NCBI GenBank assembly: GCA_016490735.1
Contig: JAEMWC010000154.1
Coordinates: forward strand, 784,001 to 848,000
Direction of reading: 5' to 3'
Length of the DNA: 64,000 nucleotides
Origin: Pachyseris speciosa
Lineage: Eukaryota > Cnidaria > Anthozoa > Scleractinia > Pachyseridae
This document shows positions 32,202 through 44,232 of this stretch, in pieces; position 1 is the stretch's first letter, and each line of letters begins with the position of its first letter. The notes below the pieces were generated by a model. It had not been told where the DNA came from and did not search any database. It saw nothing but the letters and a program-made list of their open reading frames with translations. The position numbers and the translations under genes are program-made.

Positions 32202-34790
32202 TAACATGCGTATAAAATGGAAAATGGAATGTAAAATGATTTTTTTTATCTATGAAGAGAATATAAGTTATATGAGTTAAAGTTACTTCATCAATGAATT
32301 AATAAAAATAATATGATCAACTGACCAGAGTCTGGAGAGTCACTTGTTATTTATAGGAAAGAGCCGCGAAAATGGTTGCAATCTCCGTTATAAAGCATTA
32401 TTTGAACTGCCCCCAACATCCCAACTGAAGCCAATTTTTACGAAAGCGTTTTTCATGTTTATGACTGAAATGTATGGATGAGGTTGCCCCTTGTCACGAT
32501 TGAAAGACATAAGCACACAAAGTAACTGATGTGTGTATGGTTTCTCTCAGCACGCACTGAATGCCCTCAGTCATCCCTTGCTTAGAATAGCTGCTCTCAG
32601 TTTATCACTGAGGCTAATTTAAAAGGGTAAATTGACAAATTCGTTGTAATGCCTGTATTGCAAGAGTTTCTTATTTGGCTTTTAAAAGGTTAATCTGTGT
32701 AGGAGTCACGTTTACTAATTTTTTTTTTTTTTTAATTAGTTTATTAATAAAACTCTCTTGCAGTAAAAAGAACTGAATTATCGAGTATATTTACAATGTA
32801 AGGCAACTATTATCTAAAATAATTTACAGTTATAACAATGATAGTAACAATTGAATCACTTAAAATATTTAAATGTAAAAAAGTCCTCCGCTCTCTTTGT
32901 CCTACAGACCTGCATGTTCCGGAAAAGATAATACTTTTGTGCTCTCTGCCTCAAGGTGTAGTTGGACGCCTCTAGGAGTGGGCTGGGAAGCAGGTGGTGC
33001 AGAGGATGGCTGGGGGACTTCATTTTCGCCATATATTTGTAGCACAAGTGTACTCTTCTATCATGTAACCTATCTAGTTTACCTAACTGTAAGGCATGAG
33101 CATATGACTCTGCCTCGGGGTAGATTATGTTAAGCGCCCTTTTTTGCACTCGCTCTATGGCTTCGGACAGGTAAGCAGGGATGCCCTGCCAGACTGGTAA
33201 AGCATACTCTAAAACTGGCCGAATTGTGCTAAGGTATATCCTCAAGATGTTGGGTTGGCTCACCCTGGCTCTGTGCAAAACTCTAGGGGAGTATAACTTC
33301 TTACAAGCTTTCTTAATAATGTAATCAACGTGACAGTTCCATTTCAGGTCATTGTCCATAATAACTCCTAAGATCTTATAGGTATTGACACGCTCGATGA
33401 CATTGCCGCCAATTATTATCGGGTTAGTGAGACAATTAGAGTTGCGTAAGAAATTAATATGCATTTCTTTACACTTGGTTGGGTTGAGTCTCATATTATG
33501 AGCAATGGCGAAATTGTGAATGTCTGAGGCCACAACATGAAGTAAGCTAGGGGAGTTCCTTGGAATTATTTCGAGAGCACTGGTATCATCGACGTATTTG
33601 ATGCGCAGCCGCCAGTCAGACAGCAGTTTATTTGTCATCACCGTAAAGAGGATCACACCCAATTTAGTTCCTTGGGGCACTCCTCCTTTTAGTGTTAACC
33701 AGTCTGACAGAGTTCTTCCGATTCTAACTGCTTGCTTCCGGTATGTCAAGAATGCCGCAATCCAAGATAAGAGGACTGGATGAACTTCAAGATCTGCAAG
33801 TTCTTGCATCAATATTGAATGATCAATCAAATCAAACCCCTTAGAAAAATCTGCGAAGAAAATCCGAGCCGACGCCTCACCACTATCAACTGCCTCGTAG
33901 ATCGCTTGAAGCATATATTATAAGGGCATCTGTCGTAGAATGCCCCTTACGGGAGAACTGACAAGGGTCGATCTTACCTTCCAACTGGGGTAGGAGTCTG
34001 GAACAGGTAAAGCCCTCCATAACTTTTGCCAGGGTACAGGTAAGAGATATAGGTCGTAGATCTTGTTCAATAAGTCCGGGTGGAGACACTTTAGGGATAG
34101 GTGTAACAATAGACGATTTCAGAAGAGCTGGTATGTACCCTTCCCTTAGAGATTGGTTGTAAATGTCACAAACGAGGGGGGCTAACTCCAAGGCAAAATC
34201 TTTCAGGAGCCGATTAGGTATGTTGTCAGGGCCAACTGCTTTCGATGTCTGAAGTGAGGACAAGGACTTGTATGCCTCATACTCTGAAATTAATAATTCA
34301 TCAGGAACAGATAGCGGGGGCACTCCTTGGCACAGGGGTGGGAAATGGTCAGTCAATCCAACAAAATAGCTATTGATCTTATTTGCTAAACGCTTGATAT
34401 CTGTGTCTTTATCAAGGAACTGATGGTACCACCCCTGCTCCTGCTCCTGGCCAGCTAGCTTCTTTATTTCCCTCCACCATTTCGCGGGATTCACATGATC
34501 GATCTCAGCAACCTTTTTCTGATAGTAGTGGTGTTTTGCTGTTTTTATTGCACCTTGAACTTTATTTCTCCAATGACGATAGGCACTTGAGTCCTTTCCG
34601 TGTCTAAAAAATGCAGATTGGCGTTTACCGATCCACATTTTGATCTTACTAGTTATCCAAGGGCGGTCAGTAGGGTGTTTCTTTATGATCTTCTGCGGGA
34701 GAAAAATGCTAATGGCGCCATCAAGCTCTGACATAAGCATCTGGAACTTTTGCTCACACGAGGAGGCATTGAGAATTGGGGTCCAGTCCT

Positions 34791-34916
34791 TTTGGGTTAT
34801 CCATCGTCCGAGAGCACGCCACGCACTATCTCGCACTATCTCGCATAGTTATTTTTGGGTTATCCATCGTCCGAGAGCACGCCACGCACGATCTCGCATA
34901 TCACGCACGACAGATT
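34791..34916. repeat. 63-bp tandem duplication inside the LINE
   Basis: tttgggttatccatcgtccg recurs after 63 bp, along with agagcacgccacgcac. The period is a multiple of three so the frame is kept, but the first unit (in the LINE sense) ends with a TAA. Confidence 0.9.
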
Positions 34917-35258
34917 TCTCTGTTGTGTGGGTAGTGATAGGGGCTGACACTGGTTTAGCTAAGATAGTATAATGATCCGATGATCCGACCTTCGGAAGCT
35001 GTGATAGAGTAAATAGCTTGGATCTGTTAGTAAAAAACCAGTCCAGCGTGCCTGTATCGCGGGTTTTAAAAGATACGAGTTGTTTCAATGGGTTCACCCC
35101 GGTTATGTATTGTACTCGAAACCCAGTTGAAGTGGGGTTAAAATCACCAGTTAACACAACGAGTGCGTTAGGTTGCTTCAACAGCAGCGCATCAAGGTTG
35201 TTTTGTATATGGTCACTGAGAATAACATTCTCGGGTTCGCGGTTGCTGGTCGAGTTAA

Positions 35259-35287
35259 AGTTAAAGTTAAAGTTAAAGTTAGAGTTA
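35259..35287. repeat. (GTTAAA)n hexamer repeat
   Basis: About five gttaaa units at the boundary of the recognisable LINE coding sequence; read on the minus strand as an NFNFNF run. Confidence 0.85.
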
Positions 35288-35364
35288 AACCGCATGTTTA
35301 CTGATACAAATTGTAAATGGAGTAATATTTTTCTTGGATTCCGGATCATCAACATCGTGAACAA

Positions 35365-37498
35365 GACTTGCTCGCGGATTCCAAAGAGGACTAGTTTTGA
35401 GATCTAGTGGATGTGAAGGTACGTCGTCAAGAATAACAGGTTTCTCGGCTTTCTTGCCGGCAAGAGTCGATTCCACTTAAAGGGGACGAACTCTTTAATC
35501 CCTTTGTAATAACCAGTTTTTGTCGTGACAACAAGCCCGTTAATAACAGGATGACGATGCATTCTACCAAACAATTTTCTGTACGTCCTTCGACATTTAG
35601 CTATAGGTTTTTCAGTCATGTTAACGGCAAAGCGCAAGTACGGCAGTTTCAGGTCAGGCGTTTGGCGTTTGAGGCATCATGGCCCCCATCGGTTTAGCTA
35701 GACGATTTCATCCTCGATCAAATTCGCTTTTCTGGTCTGTCTCCGGGCAACCTCAGTTGCCAGGGCTAAGTCATGCTTCAACGAAGCTAGGCCATTTAAA
35801 AGGCTTTGTGTATTTTTCCGGAGTCTGAACGCGAAAGAAGAAAGGCTTTGAGTACTTTAACCACACGTTCGGTCCACGTCTTTCGAGGCCTTATTGGATT
35901 TGCTACCTACATGAATGCTTGTTTTTCGAAAGAAGACAAAATGCTCAACATGCCCTCTTTCGACTTAAATTTCTTCTCTCTAACTAGACTGACTACTTTA
36001 CATTTTTGCAGCGTAAATACGTGAGATAAGTGAAAAGAAAAGCAAACTGCGAAACCTTGAGGAAAATGACTGACAAACGTGAAAACATGCCTCTTGACGT
36101 TGAAAACCATCGTTAGAAACCTCATACATGAGTTGAGCGCCTAGTTACGTACCTCCTAGACGTTGGCGGTTTGACATTTATAAGCCAATGACCCGTAGCT
36201 AAATGTCTCTATGGTACCACTATCATGATAGCAACCTCCATTCATCCAAACACACTTTAAACACGGAAAAAACATCCCACTTGACTAAACAATGCCCCTT
36301 GACTTTTCGCTCCAAATCGGTTTAGGTAATCTAATAGTGATGACTTTAATGATGGAGTGACGCAGCATTTCTTCTATTTACCAATTATAAGATGGTTTTC
36401 CATGTTGTTCGAGAAAGTGATGCACTCTCGATGTTAAGAAAAACCACTGGTCGACACACAAGAGGAAAATGAGTGCATTAAGCAATTTCCATGATTTACC
36501 GAAACTGCTCATTTTAGAGAACGTAGAACGGCATCTTATTGATTGTGAAAACTTCATTGAAAAAATAGAAAGGTGCTCGGGGCTGGAGGTAATGAGCGCA
36601 CGTATAGAATAAAAACAGGGCTTATACAAAGTGGTTTCAGTAAACTGAATATCTGGGACATGCGTGTGCTTCATAACTTCCGGCTGAGCGTCTATTTAAA
36701 CATACGATGACTTAGAAAGACCCATAAACTTTAATTTGGCAAACACTATCCACCTGCAAAACCATTTACGCGTACACAGAAGCAATATTCTAATTGATCC
36801 CGGGCGTTATTATGATTAGAAAGGCGCAGAAACTTCGCAAACTGAACATGCATAGCACTTCAAACAAGGAAAAAAAACAGCTCTAAACAATGATGTTCCG
36901 AAGAATGTTGTTCGTCATTTCACTACAACAAAGAAGACAAAGCCTAACAAAACATTGATTCATTTTAGTGCTTTTATAACAAAGACCACAAAGGCGGTAT
37001 TTGATGCCACACACTTCTTTGACAAGTGACATTTAGTTCCCTTTCGAGAACGTTTAAACTCGAGCTCCCTAGATAACAAGCCACTCCACACTCACAGGAA
37101 AAGGAGGTAAGGTCCGCTTTAGAACCTTTTTGGTTAGTTTTTAGGCGCTCTTTACTTTATCCGAGGAGCTAGGGAGAGATCTTTGGCTTTAAAGGGTAGC
37201 AAGTGCTCTGCAGATGTTATCAGTCCACGCCCGCCCTGGTCACCAAATAATTCGGGGATTTCAAACTGAACTCGGTGCTTAGAGTAACTCTTTTGAAAGC
37301 TTAATTCTTTTTGTCGAACGCCAACACCAAATGGATTTTTAGCGCGTCATCATCATCATCATCATCATCATCACTATCTTAATCGTTAGTGTTGTCGTCA
37401 TTAATGTGTACTCATTTCGGATCTTGGTGATGCGCCCAGTTACAATATGACTTAGCTCTAAGTTAATTAGTATCCACTTCTTCATCATGCATCGTCCC
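35365..37498. other. Intergenic, no gene recognised
   Basis: Minus-strand frames at 35404-35637 and 36378-36674 are open but show no known motif. The first (CRRTYRKLFGRMHRHP) could belong to the LINE 5' region or be chance. A (CAT)n tract lies at 37346-37372. Confidence 0.4.
37346..37372. repeat. (CAT)n microsatellite
   Basis: Nine consecutive cat triplets. Confidence 0.9.
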
Positions 37499-37614
37499 AT
37501 TAACTGGCGCTCTGTAAACTCTGTACTTTTTAAAAGCCTTTTGTTCCCTTCTAACCCAGTCAAAGAGTTTCCATTATACACCTGTTTTTATTTTCACATC
37601 AACAGCATTGAATC

Positions 37615-37687
37615 ATGTCCAAGTTGATCGCCGTTCTTTGTTTTACCGTCGTTTGTGCCGGATGTGTCAGCGGCTACCCGTTGTCAG
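37615..37687 (+). CDS. Pentraxin B coding exon 1 (signal peptide)
   Basis: Same 73-nt length as in gene A, ending tcag|gtaatt. The UTR intron acceptor acatcaacag stands 9 nt before the ATG. Confidence 0.88.
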
Positions 37688-40600
37688 GTAATTTGCCAGC
37701 TCTAAACTTCATCTATTTTGAATATGACCCAAAACCTCCAGCCCAGTGTTCGAAAAGATTCTTAAAGATTTTACTTCTCTTGTTTAGTAGCTTTTAATGT
37801 TCTACTTTTAATGAAGCGCGAAAGTAGCGAAACCGAAATGAAACTAGCCAAAAGAGTTATGAGATTGCTCGTCGTTGTCTTGAGAAAGATTTGGGGCACA
37901 CTACGAGACATTAACCTCGCAAGCGTTTTGTTTTTCTTCGCAGATCGCAATATCACCTTCCAAAGGATGTTTTTATGGTTCATCTCTTCGTACTATTTAT
38001 CTGAAACTCGAAATGAATGAAACCTGGCATTATTTGGCATGAAACATCTGCACCCTCTAAACAAACCAATTTTTTTCAGGGCTCCAAACTTAATCTTAAT
38101 TTCCGATACGATTAAAACCCTTTCTACAGCCGATGTTCATAAAAACAAAGGATTTGTTGTGTCCCCTAAAAACAGCAGCCTAAAAATTAAAACGGTAAAA
38201 ACAAGCAAGGCTGGTTACACGGCGAGGAATATATAAGTATATTTAATTTTATAGCTGGTCAGATCTATTACAGGATCCGGCTGTTCTATTATGCAACGGT
38301 CGTCCTTGCTAAAGTATTCCAGCCTAAACATTGTTTATTTGTTCAATTTCTCAGACATTTCATTTCAAAATTGAAAATGGTGTTTTGGTTCGCGCAAGGG
38401 CCTTTTGTTTAAGTTCGAGAAAAGCGTGTAAAACCAGACTGTTTTGAAAGTTGCCATCGAGATACCCTGCGAGCAGAGTATCCTTCTATCTTCCTAGAAA
38501 ACCGGAGAAGAGAGAGGTTTTTTCTAGGGGAAGATCGAAGGAGACTCTGCTCGCAGGGTACCATGGAGAGTGATTACCAAACGCAAATAGATATGTGGTA
38601 AAAATTGTTTACCTCTTACAGCAGCGCTCAAAAGTAAGTTCCCAATTGCGTCCCATTTCCTGCTCCAAGCGAATCGCGTCGCCCGCTTCGCGATTCGCTT
38701 CGCGCAAGAGTCATTGAAGCGGCTACTATGTTTCAAAAATTGTCTTTATTCATTGATGTAATGCTTAACAAATGAGCAGGAGTGTTTTACACGAATTTCA
38801 CCTGACTTTCACGTAGCGCTTTACAAATGCAGCGTTTGTTCAAATATACACAACATTAATGAGGTCATCACGAATCGAAATGGTGCAGTCCTCTAGTAAA
38901 CAAAACGACCACTTTTGTGATGGTGCGTTCCTAACTGATGATCCAGATCAACATCAGTGATGCAAGATCACTCGGATCATGGTACATCAAAGATACCGAG
39001 GAATCCTTTCCCAGAGTGGATTCATGGGTTCCTCTGATGCACCACGATCTGGGTGATCTTGGATTATTGCTCGTCGTCTGTATCATCCCAAATGACCAAC
39101 GACGCATATAGGCGTCGAAAATACCGCTTTTGCTTTCATGATTTATTTCTAGTTTAACTTTTGTTACAGCGTCCAGATAATGTGTCATTGGCACCAAATG
39201 ATGTGCTTTGCAATCATCACAGCCAACAAACCGACTGTAATTCCCGAATTCCGCTGCATATCAGCGTTTGTTTGGCAGCAAAGCCCAAAATGCTAGTCTT
39301 TTTGGCCAAAGAATAACACCAAAAATTACACATTTTTGTGGTCAACTTTTTAATCAAAAACATTGCCCAACTATCAAAATTCTACATTTACAACAAACCT
39401 CAAGCTCTCTCCTTGGCAGCTGCAATGAAAGTTTTCTCTCACATTTTCTGCCAGTCACGCTTCAGCCCGTTTCTGAGAGCCAATCTCGTAACGGAATCTC
39501 ACTGATCTCCTTATGTTCAAGCCGCTTGTGGCTAACAGAACAAGAAGGAACGATTTTCCCGCGATAATGATTAAACCGATGATATTTTACAAATCGGTGA
39601 GGCGGTTACGGCCGTATTGATTGTTGGCTAATCCAGAGGAAATAATGACTGAACTTTGTTTTATCGGTAGACTACGCCCTTCAGTTCCCAAGCCCACGCT
39701 CAGTGAACGACTACGCGAATATCTGGGGTATGCGCAGTTTAACAGCGTTTACAGTATGCTTTTGGATGAAGTCAAGTTCTACTAATGATGGAACGCCGTT
39801 CAGTTACGCTGTTTCAGGACAGGATAATGAATTGCTTGTGTTTGACTACGGGAACTTCCGATTATTCATCGGGGGCGAGTCCAGGTTAGTTATTTTATTC
39901 CTTAGACAAACACACAAACAAACAAACAAACAAACACACAAACAAATAAACAAAAACGAAACAAGAAAAAAAAAGCAAGGAAACAAACAAAGATCAAAAC
40001 ACAGCAAAATGTTTACTAAGGCGCCATTTCAATGCAGTTTTTGCTCTACAGTTTAAAACGTAACCATTTTTTTCCCAAAGACTGAGGAGACCCAGCTTGG
40101 TGGCTAACAACAATCACACAAGAAAAGATCTTGCAAAAGAAAAGAAAAGAAAAGAAAAGAAAAGAAAAGATCTTAGTTCCACGTAAAGACATATCCAAAA
40201 CAAAGTCCTAAACGGCTGAAACGCTACATGGCTTGACTTCCTTTTGACGAAAAATGGCAAGACGCAAAACGCAATGAATTATCCGCCCAAACAAGCCTGA
40301 CATAATTCTAGTTACTTTTTCAACAAGGACAGCGGGAGATCTCAGTGCCTGCTGCTTGCCGTTTTTAAATTATAATGGTGCGATAGAAGGCAATAAAAAA
40401 TATTGCCCCAAGACAGCGGGTTGTCTTATTCTTGAGGCCCACCCATGCACTTTCCCACTTAATCCTACAAAGGCAGGGTGAAGAGTACTGAACTGTTTAT
40501 GAAACGTTTAAAAACGGCGCGTTTGAAATGTTGAAAAGTTCCTTGTCGATCCTGAACCCGACAGTATATTAGCCATTAAACGCTGGAAAAGTGTCAAATC

Positions 40601-41025
40601 GATTATTTACGTAGCACTTTTCTGTTTACAGGAGCTCAGGATTCTCAGCCAATGATGGCAAATGGCATCACATCTGTGTGGCTTGGCGAAACAGTGACGG
40701 TGCGTGGAGGTTCTATAAAGACGGAGTCCTGCATCACCACAGCATAGAATTCAAGAAGGGCTACACCATAAAGGCGGGAGGATCTCTGGTGCTGGGACAA
40801 GAACAAGATGGACTGGGAACGGGTTTTCACAAAAGCCAAGCCTTTTGTGGAACCTTGACCAACGTCAACGTGTGGGATTCTTGTCTGTCGAGCTCGAATA
40901 TAGCAGACCTCTCAAAGTCTTGTTCCGCGGGGGAAGGAGATGTCTACAAGTGGACCGATTTCAGAGACGGCATTAAAGGCAGAGCCGCTCTTGTCATTGA
41001 ATCCCCTTGCCAGCCAGGGTCTTAG
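37615..41025 (+). CDS. Pentraxin-domain secreted protein, complete gene B (three coding exons)
   Basis: Exons 37615-37687, 39671-39884 and 40632-41025 join in frame (phases 1 and 2) into 226 residues. The signal peptide (LIAVLCFTVVCAGCVSG) differs from gene A at few positions. The domain retains the D-N pair in GQDNELLVF, the GQEQD block and the following Gln. The residue at the CRP E147 position is His (GFHKSQ), and the signature is degraded to HICVAWRN. Two extra cysteines (AFCGTL and WDSCLS) are absent from gene A, so disulfide or oligomer state may differ. Introns are short (2-0.7 kb) compared with gene A. A likely secreted calcium-dependent recognition protein; function inferred. Confidence 0.88.
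38463..38560. mobile_element. 98-bp hairpin MITE with 9-bp target duplication
   Basis: Ends taccctgcgagcagagt and actctgctcgcagggta are inverted repeats, with further pairing inward (cttcctagaaaa/ttttctaggggaag). Flanked by ccatcgaga (38454-38462) and ccatggaga (38561-38569). It lies in intron 1 of pentraxin B; the 9-bp duplication suggests a MULE-like mobiliser. Confidence 0.8.
38958..39068. repeat. Imperfect inverted repeat, possible MITE
   Basis: caagatcactcggatcatgg, followed by tacatca, pairs imperfectly with tgatgcaccacgatctgggt, followed by gatcttg. It also lies in intron 1 of pentraxin B. Confidence 0.5.
39671..39884 (+). CDS. Pentraxin B coding exon 2
   Basis: 214 nt, one codon longer than in gene A. 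Acceptor tcggtag, donor tccag|gttagt. Encodes AFTVCFWMKS and GQDNELLVF. An (AAAC)n tract follows the donor. Confidence 0.87.
40135..40169. repeat. (AAAAG)n microsatellite
   Basis: Seven tandem aaaag units in intron 2 of pentraxin B. Confidence 0.9.
40632..41025 (+). CDS. Pentraxin B coding exon 3 (terminal)
   Basis: Acceptor tgtttacag, phase 2, then SSGFSANDGKWHHIC onwards to the stop TAG. The intron 3' end (acgtagcacttttctgtt) is conserved with gene A but not with the partial copy at 2888. Confidence 0.9.
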
Positions 41026-41208
41026 TTCGGATAAGCACAAGCTGCAACGAGCATTCTGTGTTCAAAATATACGGGCGGTCCAAAAACTGTTAGTAAAGTA
41101 GTTTTGTAGATGTGTCAGTGCTCAAAATAATAGAAGACAACTAAAGTGTGCAGTTACAGCTAAGAAAGTCAAATGTAATCGGACCAAGAACACAGGCTGG
41201 CTTAAAAC

Positions 41209-41214
41209 AATAAA
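41209..41214 (+). promoter_or_regulatory. Polyadenylation signal AATAAA of pentraxin B
   Basis: 184 nt after the stop in the conserved 3'UTR. Confidence 0.75.
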
Positions 41215-41449
41215 ACGAGTGGATTTTTCATAAGAAAGAGTGTGAATTTTGGTCTCATGCAAAGATTAGAGCGATTTTAAACCGAAAGTCGTAAAACCTT
41301 GTTTATTGACCGTGATTTTTGAGATGGCAGCCATTTGAAACCTTTTTTCATGGCTTCCTCCCCTTCAAGTTACACCATTCTACCTCCACCCTTAGAAATG
41401 ATCTCCAGACCCAAACAAAATGAAACGACTAGAAACAAACAATGACATT

Positions 41450-41969
41450 AGCAGTTAGGATTATAGTCAACGTCTCGATCAGTTTAACATGTTATATGTA
41501 AAATGTCACTGTCACCTCTCTCAAAACTCTCGAAGTAAGAAATATATTGTTTGTCTAGGAAGTCCCACTCACCTACTAGTTTTTCATGAGAAGCTAAAGC
41601 CTTAAAGTATCGAGACTTGAAACTCAAAACAGTTTCGTACTAGTGTAATTTCTTTGGATTTGCGCAAATTTTGAAAATAAAGCAGTTTTGTTTTTTGTTT
41701 GTTTTTATCCGGGATCAACAAATGTACTTTTAGTGGTGTTGGATGAATTCTTTCCCTTCCATTTGTATTCACTCTAAATTTTCTAACAAGCAAGAAAACA
41801 ACTGGGTAAGAAATGAGTTAAAATAATGGAACTTTGGCCTTACCCATTATTATTTTGTTTCATTGACTCTTGATGATGTAAATGACTCGGGCCGCGTAGG
41901 CAGCGGTGCGGTACTTTGGAACAGCTTACCTTGTGATCTTCGGCAGGCAGAATTACTAAATGCAAGAAA
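41450..41969. repeat. Duplicated downstream block, copy 2
   Basis: Homologous to 44630-45230 and partly to 28930-29200. Its right end contains a LINE C-terminal relic (41885-41962: GSGAVLWNSLPCDLRQAELL) and is cut off where a 24-bp inverted-repeat end begins. Confidence 0.8.
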
Positions 41970-42597
41970 GAATGAGGTAAGAGAACAGATCCCCCATACA
42001 TGGGCTCTTCCAATGATAGCTGTATAAAATCTATTTTTAGCTTATGGTTCAGCCGCGCAGCTATTTTTAGAGAGGCACTTGATTGGCCAGTTGTAATGAC
42101 GTAATGAAATTACAAATATCCGCGGCTTGAGCAGTTTGTGAAAAAAAAAATTGGTTTCCCTAGTAGAGAGATTACGTTCGTCGCCGAAATTCAAAACTTT
42201 GTTCGTTCGTCGGCGAAATTCAAGCTCGAAAGGAAAAAGCCGATCAAATGCATGTAAATGTCTCAAAATCTGACGGAAAGTTGTCAAAAAGCTGTCAAGA
42301 AAATATCAAAGACTAGCGCTCTTCACGGTTCATCTGAAAGATACAAATTTTCGTCCAAAGACTGCAAACAACGAAGTTTCGCCGTATAACCTAAGTAATT
42401 TTCGAGGTTTTTTTTTGTTTGAGCAGGTAGGAATCCGCGTTTGGATGTCAAAAACAGCGAAGTTTGTTGGCTGGCTTTGATAATTTTACAGTGGACGGCT
42501 CTGTTTAAGCTCGTGTGGTTTCACAAGTACTGTCTTGACCTGTCTTTGTTATAATGACAGTCACGTCGGGTCAAGCGTGCCCTCCAGTCCTAGAGTA

Positions 42598-43169
42598 CAT
42601 TAATGAGTTGATTATTTGAACATTGAACCCATTAGTCGTTTCGAATAATGCAATCATTTTTGAAATATTCGAATCAAACTTCAATTGCTGATTGGACTAT
42701 GTCCGTAGATGTGTTTGAAAAACGCGTTCGACCAACGAGAGTTTAATTCTGCCATCTCTTTTAATAGAGCACACCTTTTTTAGCCCTTTAAAATCCAACA
42801 ATATTGTTCTTTTCGAGGAATCCTAAAAATAATAAATTTGTACGGAGCGAAATTAAACACAGCTGAAGAAAACTTGATAGAACTTCGCCTGAAATCCTTT
42901 CATCACGAATAAGACTTCTACAAGCTCTGTGGGATGTAGAAAGCAAAAAAAAAACTGCTCGATAATAACATTTACGATACCGTTTTCACCTGTCACTTCC
43001 ACTCACTGTTGGACGCCATGTTGGACGCTTCGATTTCCCATATAAGGAGCATCTTTTGTTCGCTCAGTCCAATCAGCAATCGAAGTTTGATTCGAATATT
43101 TTAAAAATTATTGCATTATTCGAAACGACTAACGGGTTCAATGTTCAAATAATCAACTCCTCATTAATG
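42598..43169. mobile_element. Transposon with about 100-bp terminal inverted repeats
   Basis: The left arm acattaatga...gttgattatttgaacattgaa...cgtttcgaataatgcaatca matches the right arm ...tgattcgaatattttaaaaattattgcattattcg... in reverse complement over about 100 bp. Both arms continue to the tgctgattggact/gtccaatcagca motif. The central 350 bp shows no transposase. Confidence 0.8.
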
Positions 43170-43175
43170 TCATCT

Positions 43176-43209
<34 letters not shown>
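43176..43209. repeat. Poly-G tract of 34
   Basis: Thirty-four uninterrupted G six bases outside the right inverted repeat. It could form G-quadruplex structures, and its exact length may be an assembly approximation. Confidence 0.9.
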
Positions 43210-44049
43210 CTGACCTGACTTGACTGTAACAGGATGTTTGCCGCTGAGAATCTTTAATTGAAGAAGCCGCTTCATAGCTGGACATGGGAAGTAACAAGGA
43301 AACTTAAGGGTTTTCGGTGTGTCTGCTTAGCCAAGCAACGATTTTGTGTGAAATGGTGCTATTATGCAGCTCTGAGTTCCGAGTGATTGTCTTAACCGAC
43401 TTAACTATCAGGTTCGTTCTCGGCTCCTTTTAGTCTCTTGTGTCAAAATTGCTTTGCAATTTTTCGACCTCAGTACAAGTAATGTTTGTTACTTGTCTAA
43501 TTTCTCCACCTTATCCAAGCGGAATCTTCGAAAAACGAACGCATTGCACTTTGTTTTGCTGTAATGTTTTGTTTTTGATCCGCTTTGAATTCCTTTACGC
43601 TTTCACCTGAAAGTAGTTTGGACTCAAGAATGTTTGTTAGTTTGTTTCTCTTCCAAACGTTTTGCTATCGAATATTTCATCTGGATCGTAAAACACTTAG
43701 TTTTCCCTGCTGTACAAAATTGGCCCAAGGAAAGCGATGCAAGTTGCTCGATACCAGTAAAAAAACATAATCGATTTGGACTTGGCTAAATATATATGCT
43801 TACTGCAAATGCTCATTACGCTCAGACTACACTTAAAAAACAGACTGAAAATCGAGATCACATATTTCCTAGCTACAAGACAGAGACACGACAGAGGGAA
43901 AATACTAGTACGGGAAAATCTGATCCCCGGTCATCTCCGGCTCTGCATGGGCCTATTTCTCGAAAGTCCCGTTAACTTAACGGGTCCGAAACCATATTTT
44001 GAAATCTAAATATCAAGAAAACTAGGGTGTGTTCCGACTTCTAAAGATT

Positions 44050-44232
44050 GTTGGTTCTCTACTCTGCTCCGAGAGGTTTTTCTCCGGGTACTCCGGTTTT
44101 CCCCTCTCCCCAAAAACCAACATTTGATTTCATTTGATTTATTTAGAGTTGATTTGATTTAGTCTCCCCAATTAGTAGAGCATCTGTGCTCGGCTAAATA
44201 CATTTGAGACTTAAATAAAGTGATGATGATGA
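44050..44232 (+). mobile_element. SINE 3' fragment (first family)
   Basis: Begins inside the element at ttggttctctactctgctcc and continues through the ctccgagaggtttttctccg body. It ends near gagacttaaataaagtgatga with a (GAT)n tail. The tRNA head is absent, i.e. 5'-truncated. Confidence 0.85.

Larger units (their letters stand above)
32719..35364 (-). pseudogene. APE-type LINE, nearly full-length, lightly damaged
   Basis: The minus strand encodes three blocks. 35364-34849 is the C-terminal half of an AP-endonuclease (VVLTGDFNPTSTGF; GTLDWFF; SSDHYTI). 34836-33886 is the linker and RT fingers (SKAVGPDNIPNRLLK; DLRPISLTCTLAKVMEGF). 33914-32856 holds the palm and thumb (FFADFSKGFDLIDHS; GGVPQGTKLGVILF; catalytic YVDD; IYLSTIRPVLEYALPVWQGI). 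The breaks are one stop lying inside a 63-bp tandem duplication (34791-34916) and one frameshift near 33900. A 15-T run at 32719-32733 is the poly-A tail on the plus strand. The endonuclease N-terminus is missing or scrambled, with a (GTTAAA)n tract at 35259-35287. It resembles jockey/CR1-type cnidarian LINEs. Confidence 0.88.

Noticed and set aside
34640..34972. Plus-strand frame with repeated FWVIHRPRARHA
   Set aside because: Antisense of the 63-bp duplication in the LINE.
35404..35637. 77-codon minus-strand frame as a host gene
   Set aside because: No recognised domain or splice borders; it lies at the broken 5' end of a LINE.
41602..41793. Minus-strand frames at 41602 and 44768 as a conserved paralogous gene pair
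   Set aside because: They are in a segment duplicated three times; frames differ by indels and end differently, so they follow the DNA repeat and not coding constraint.
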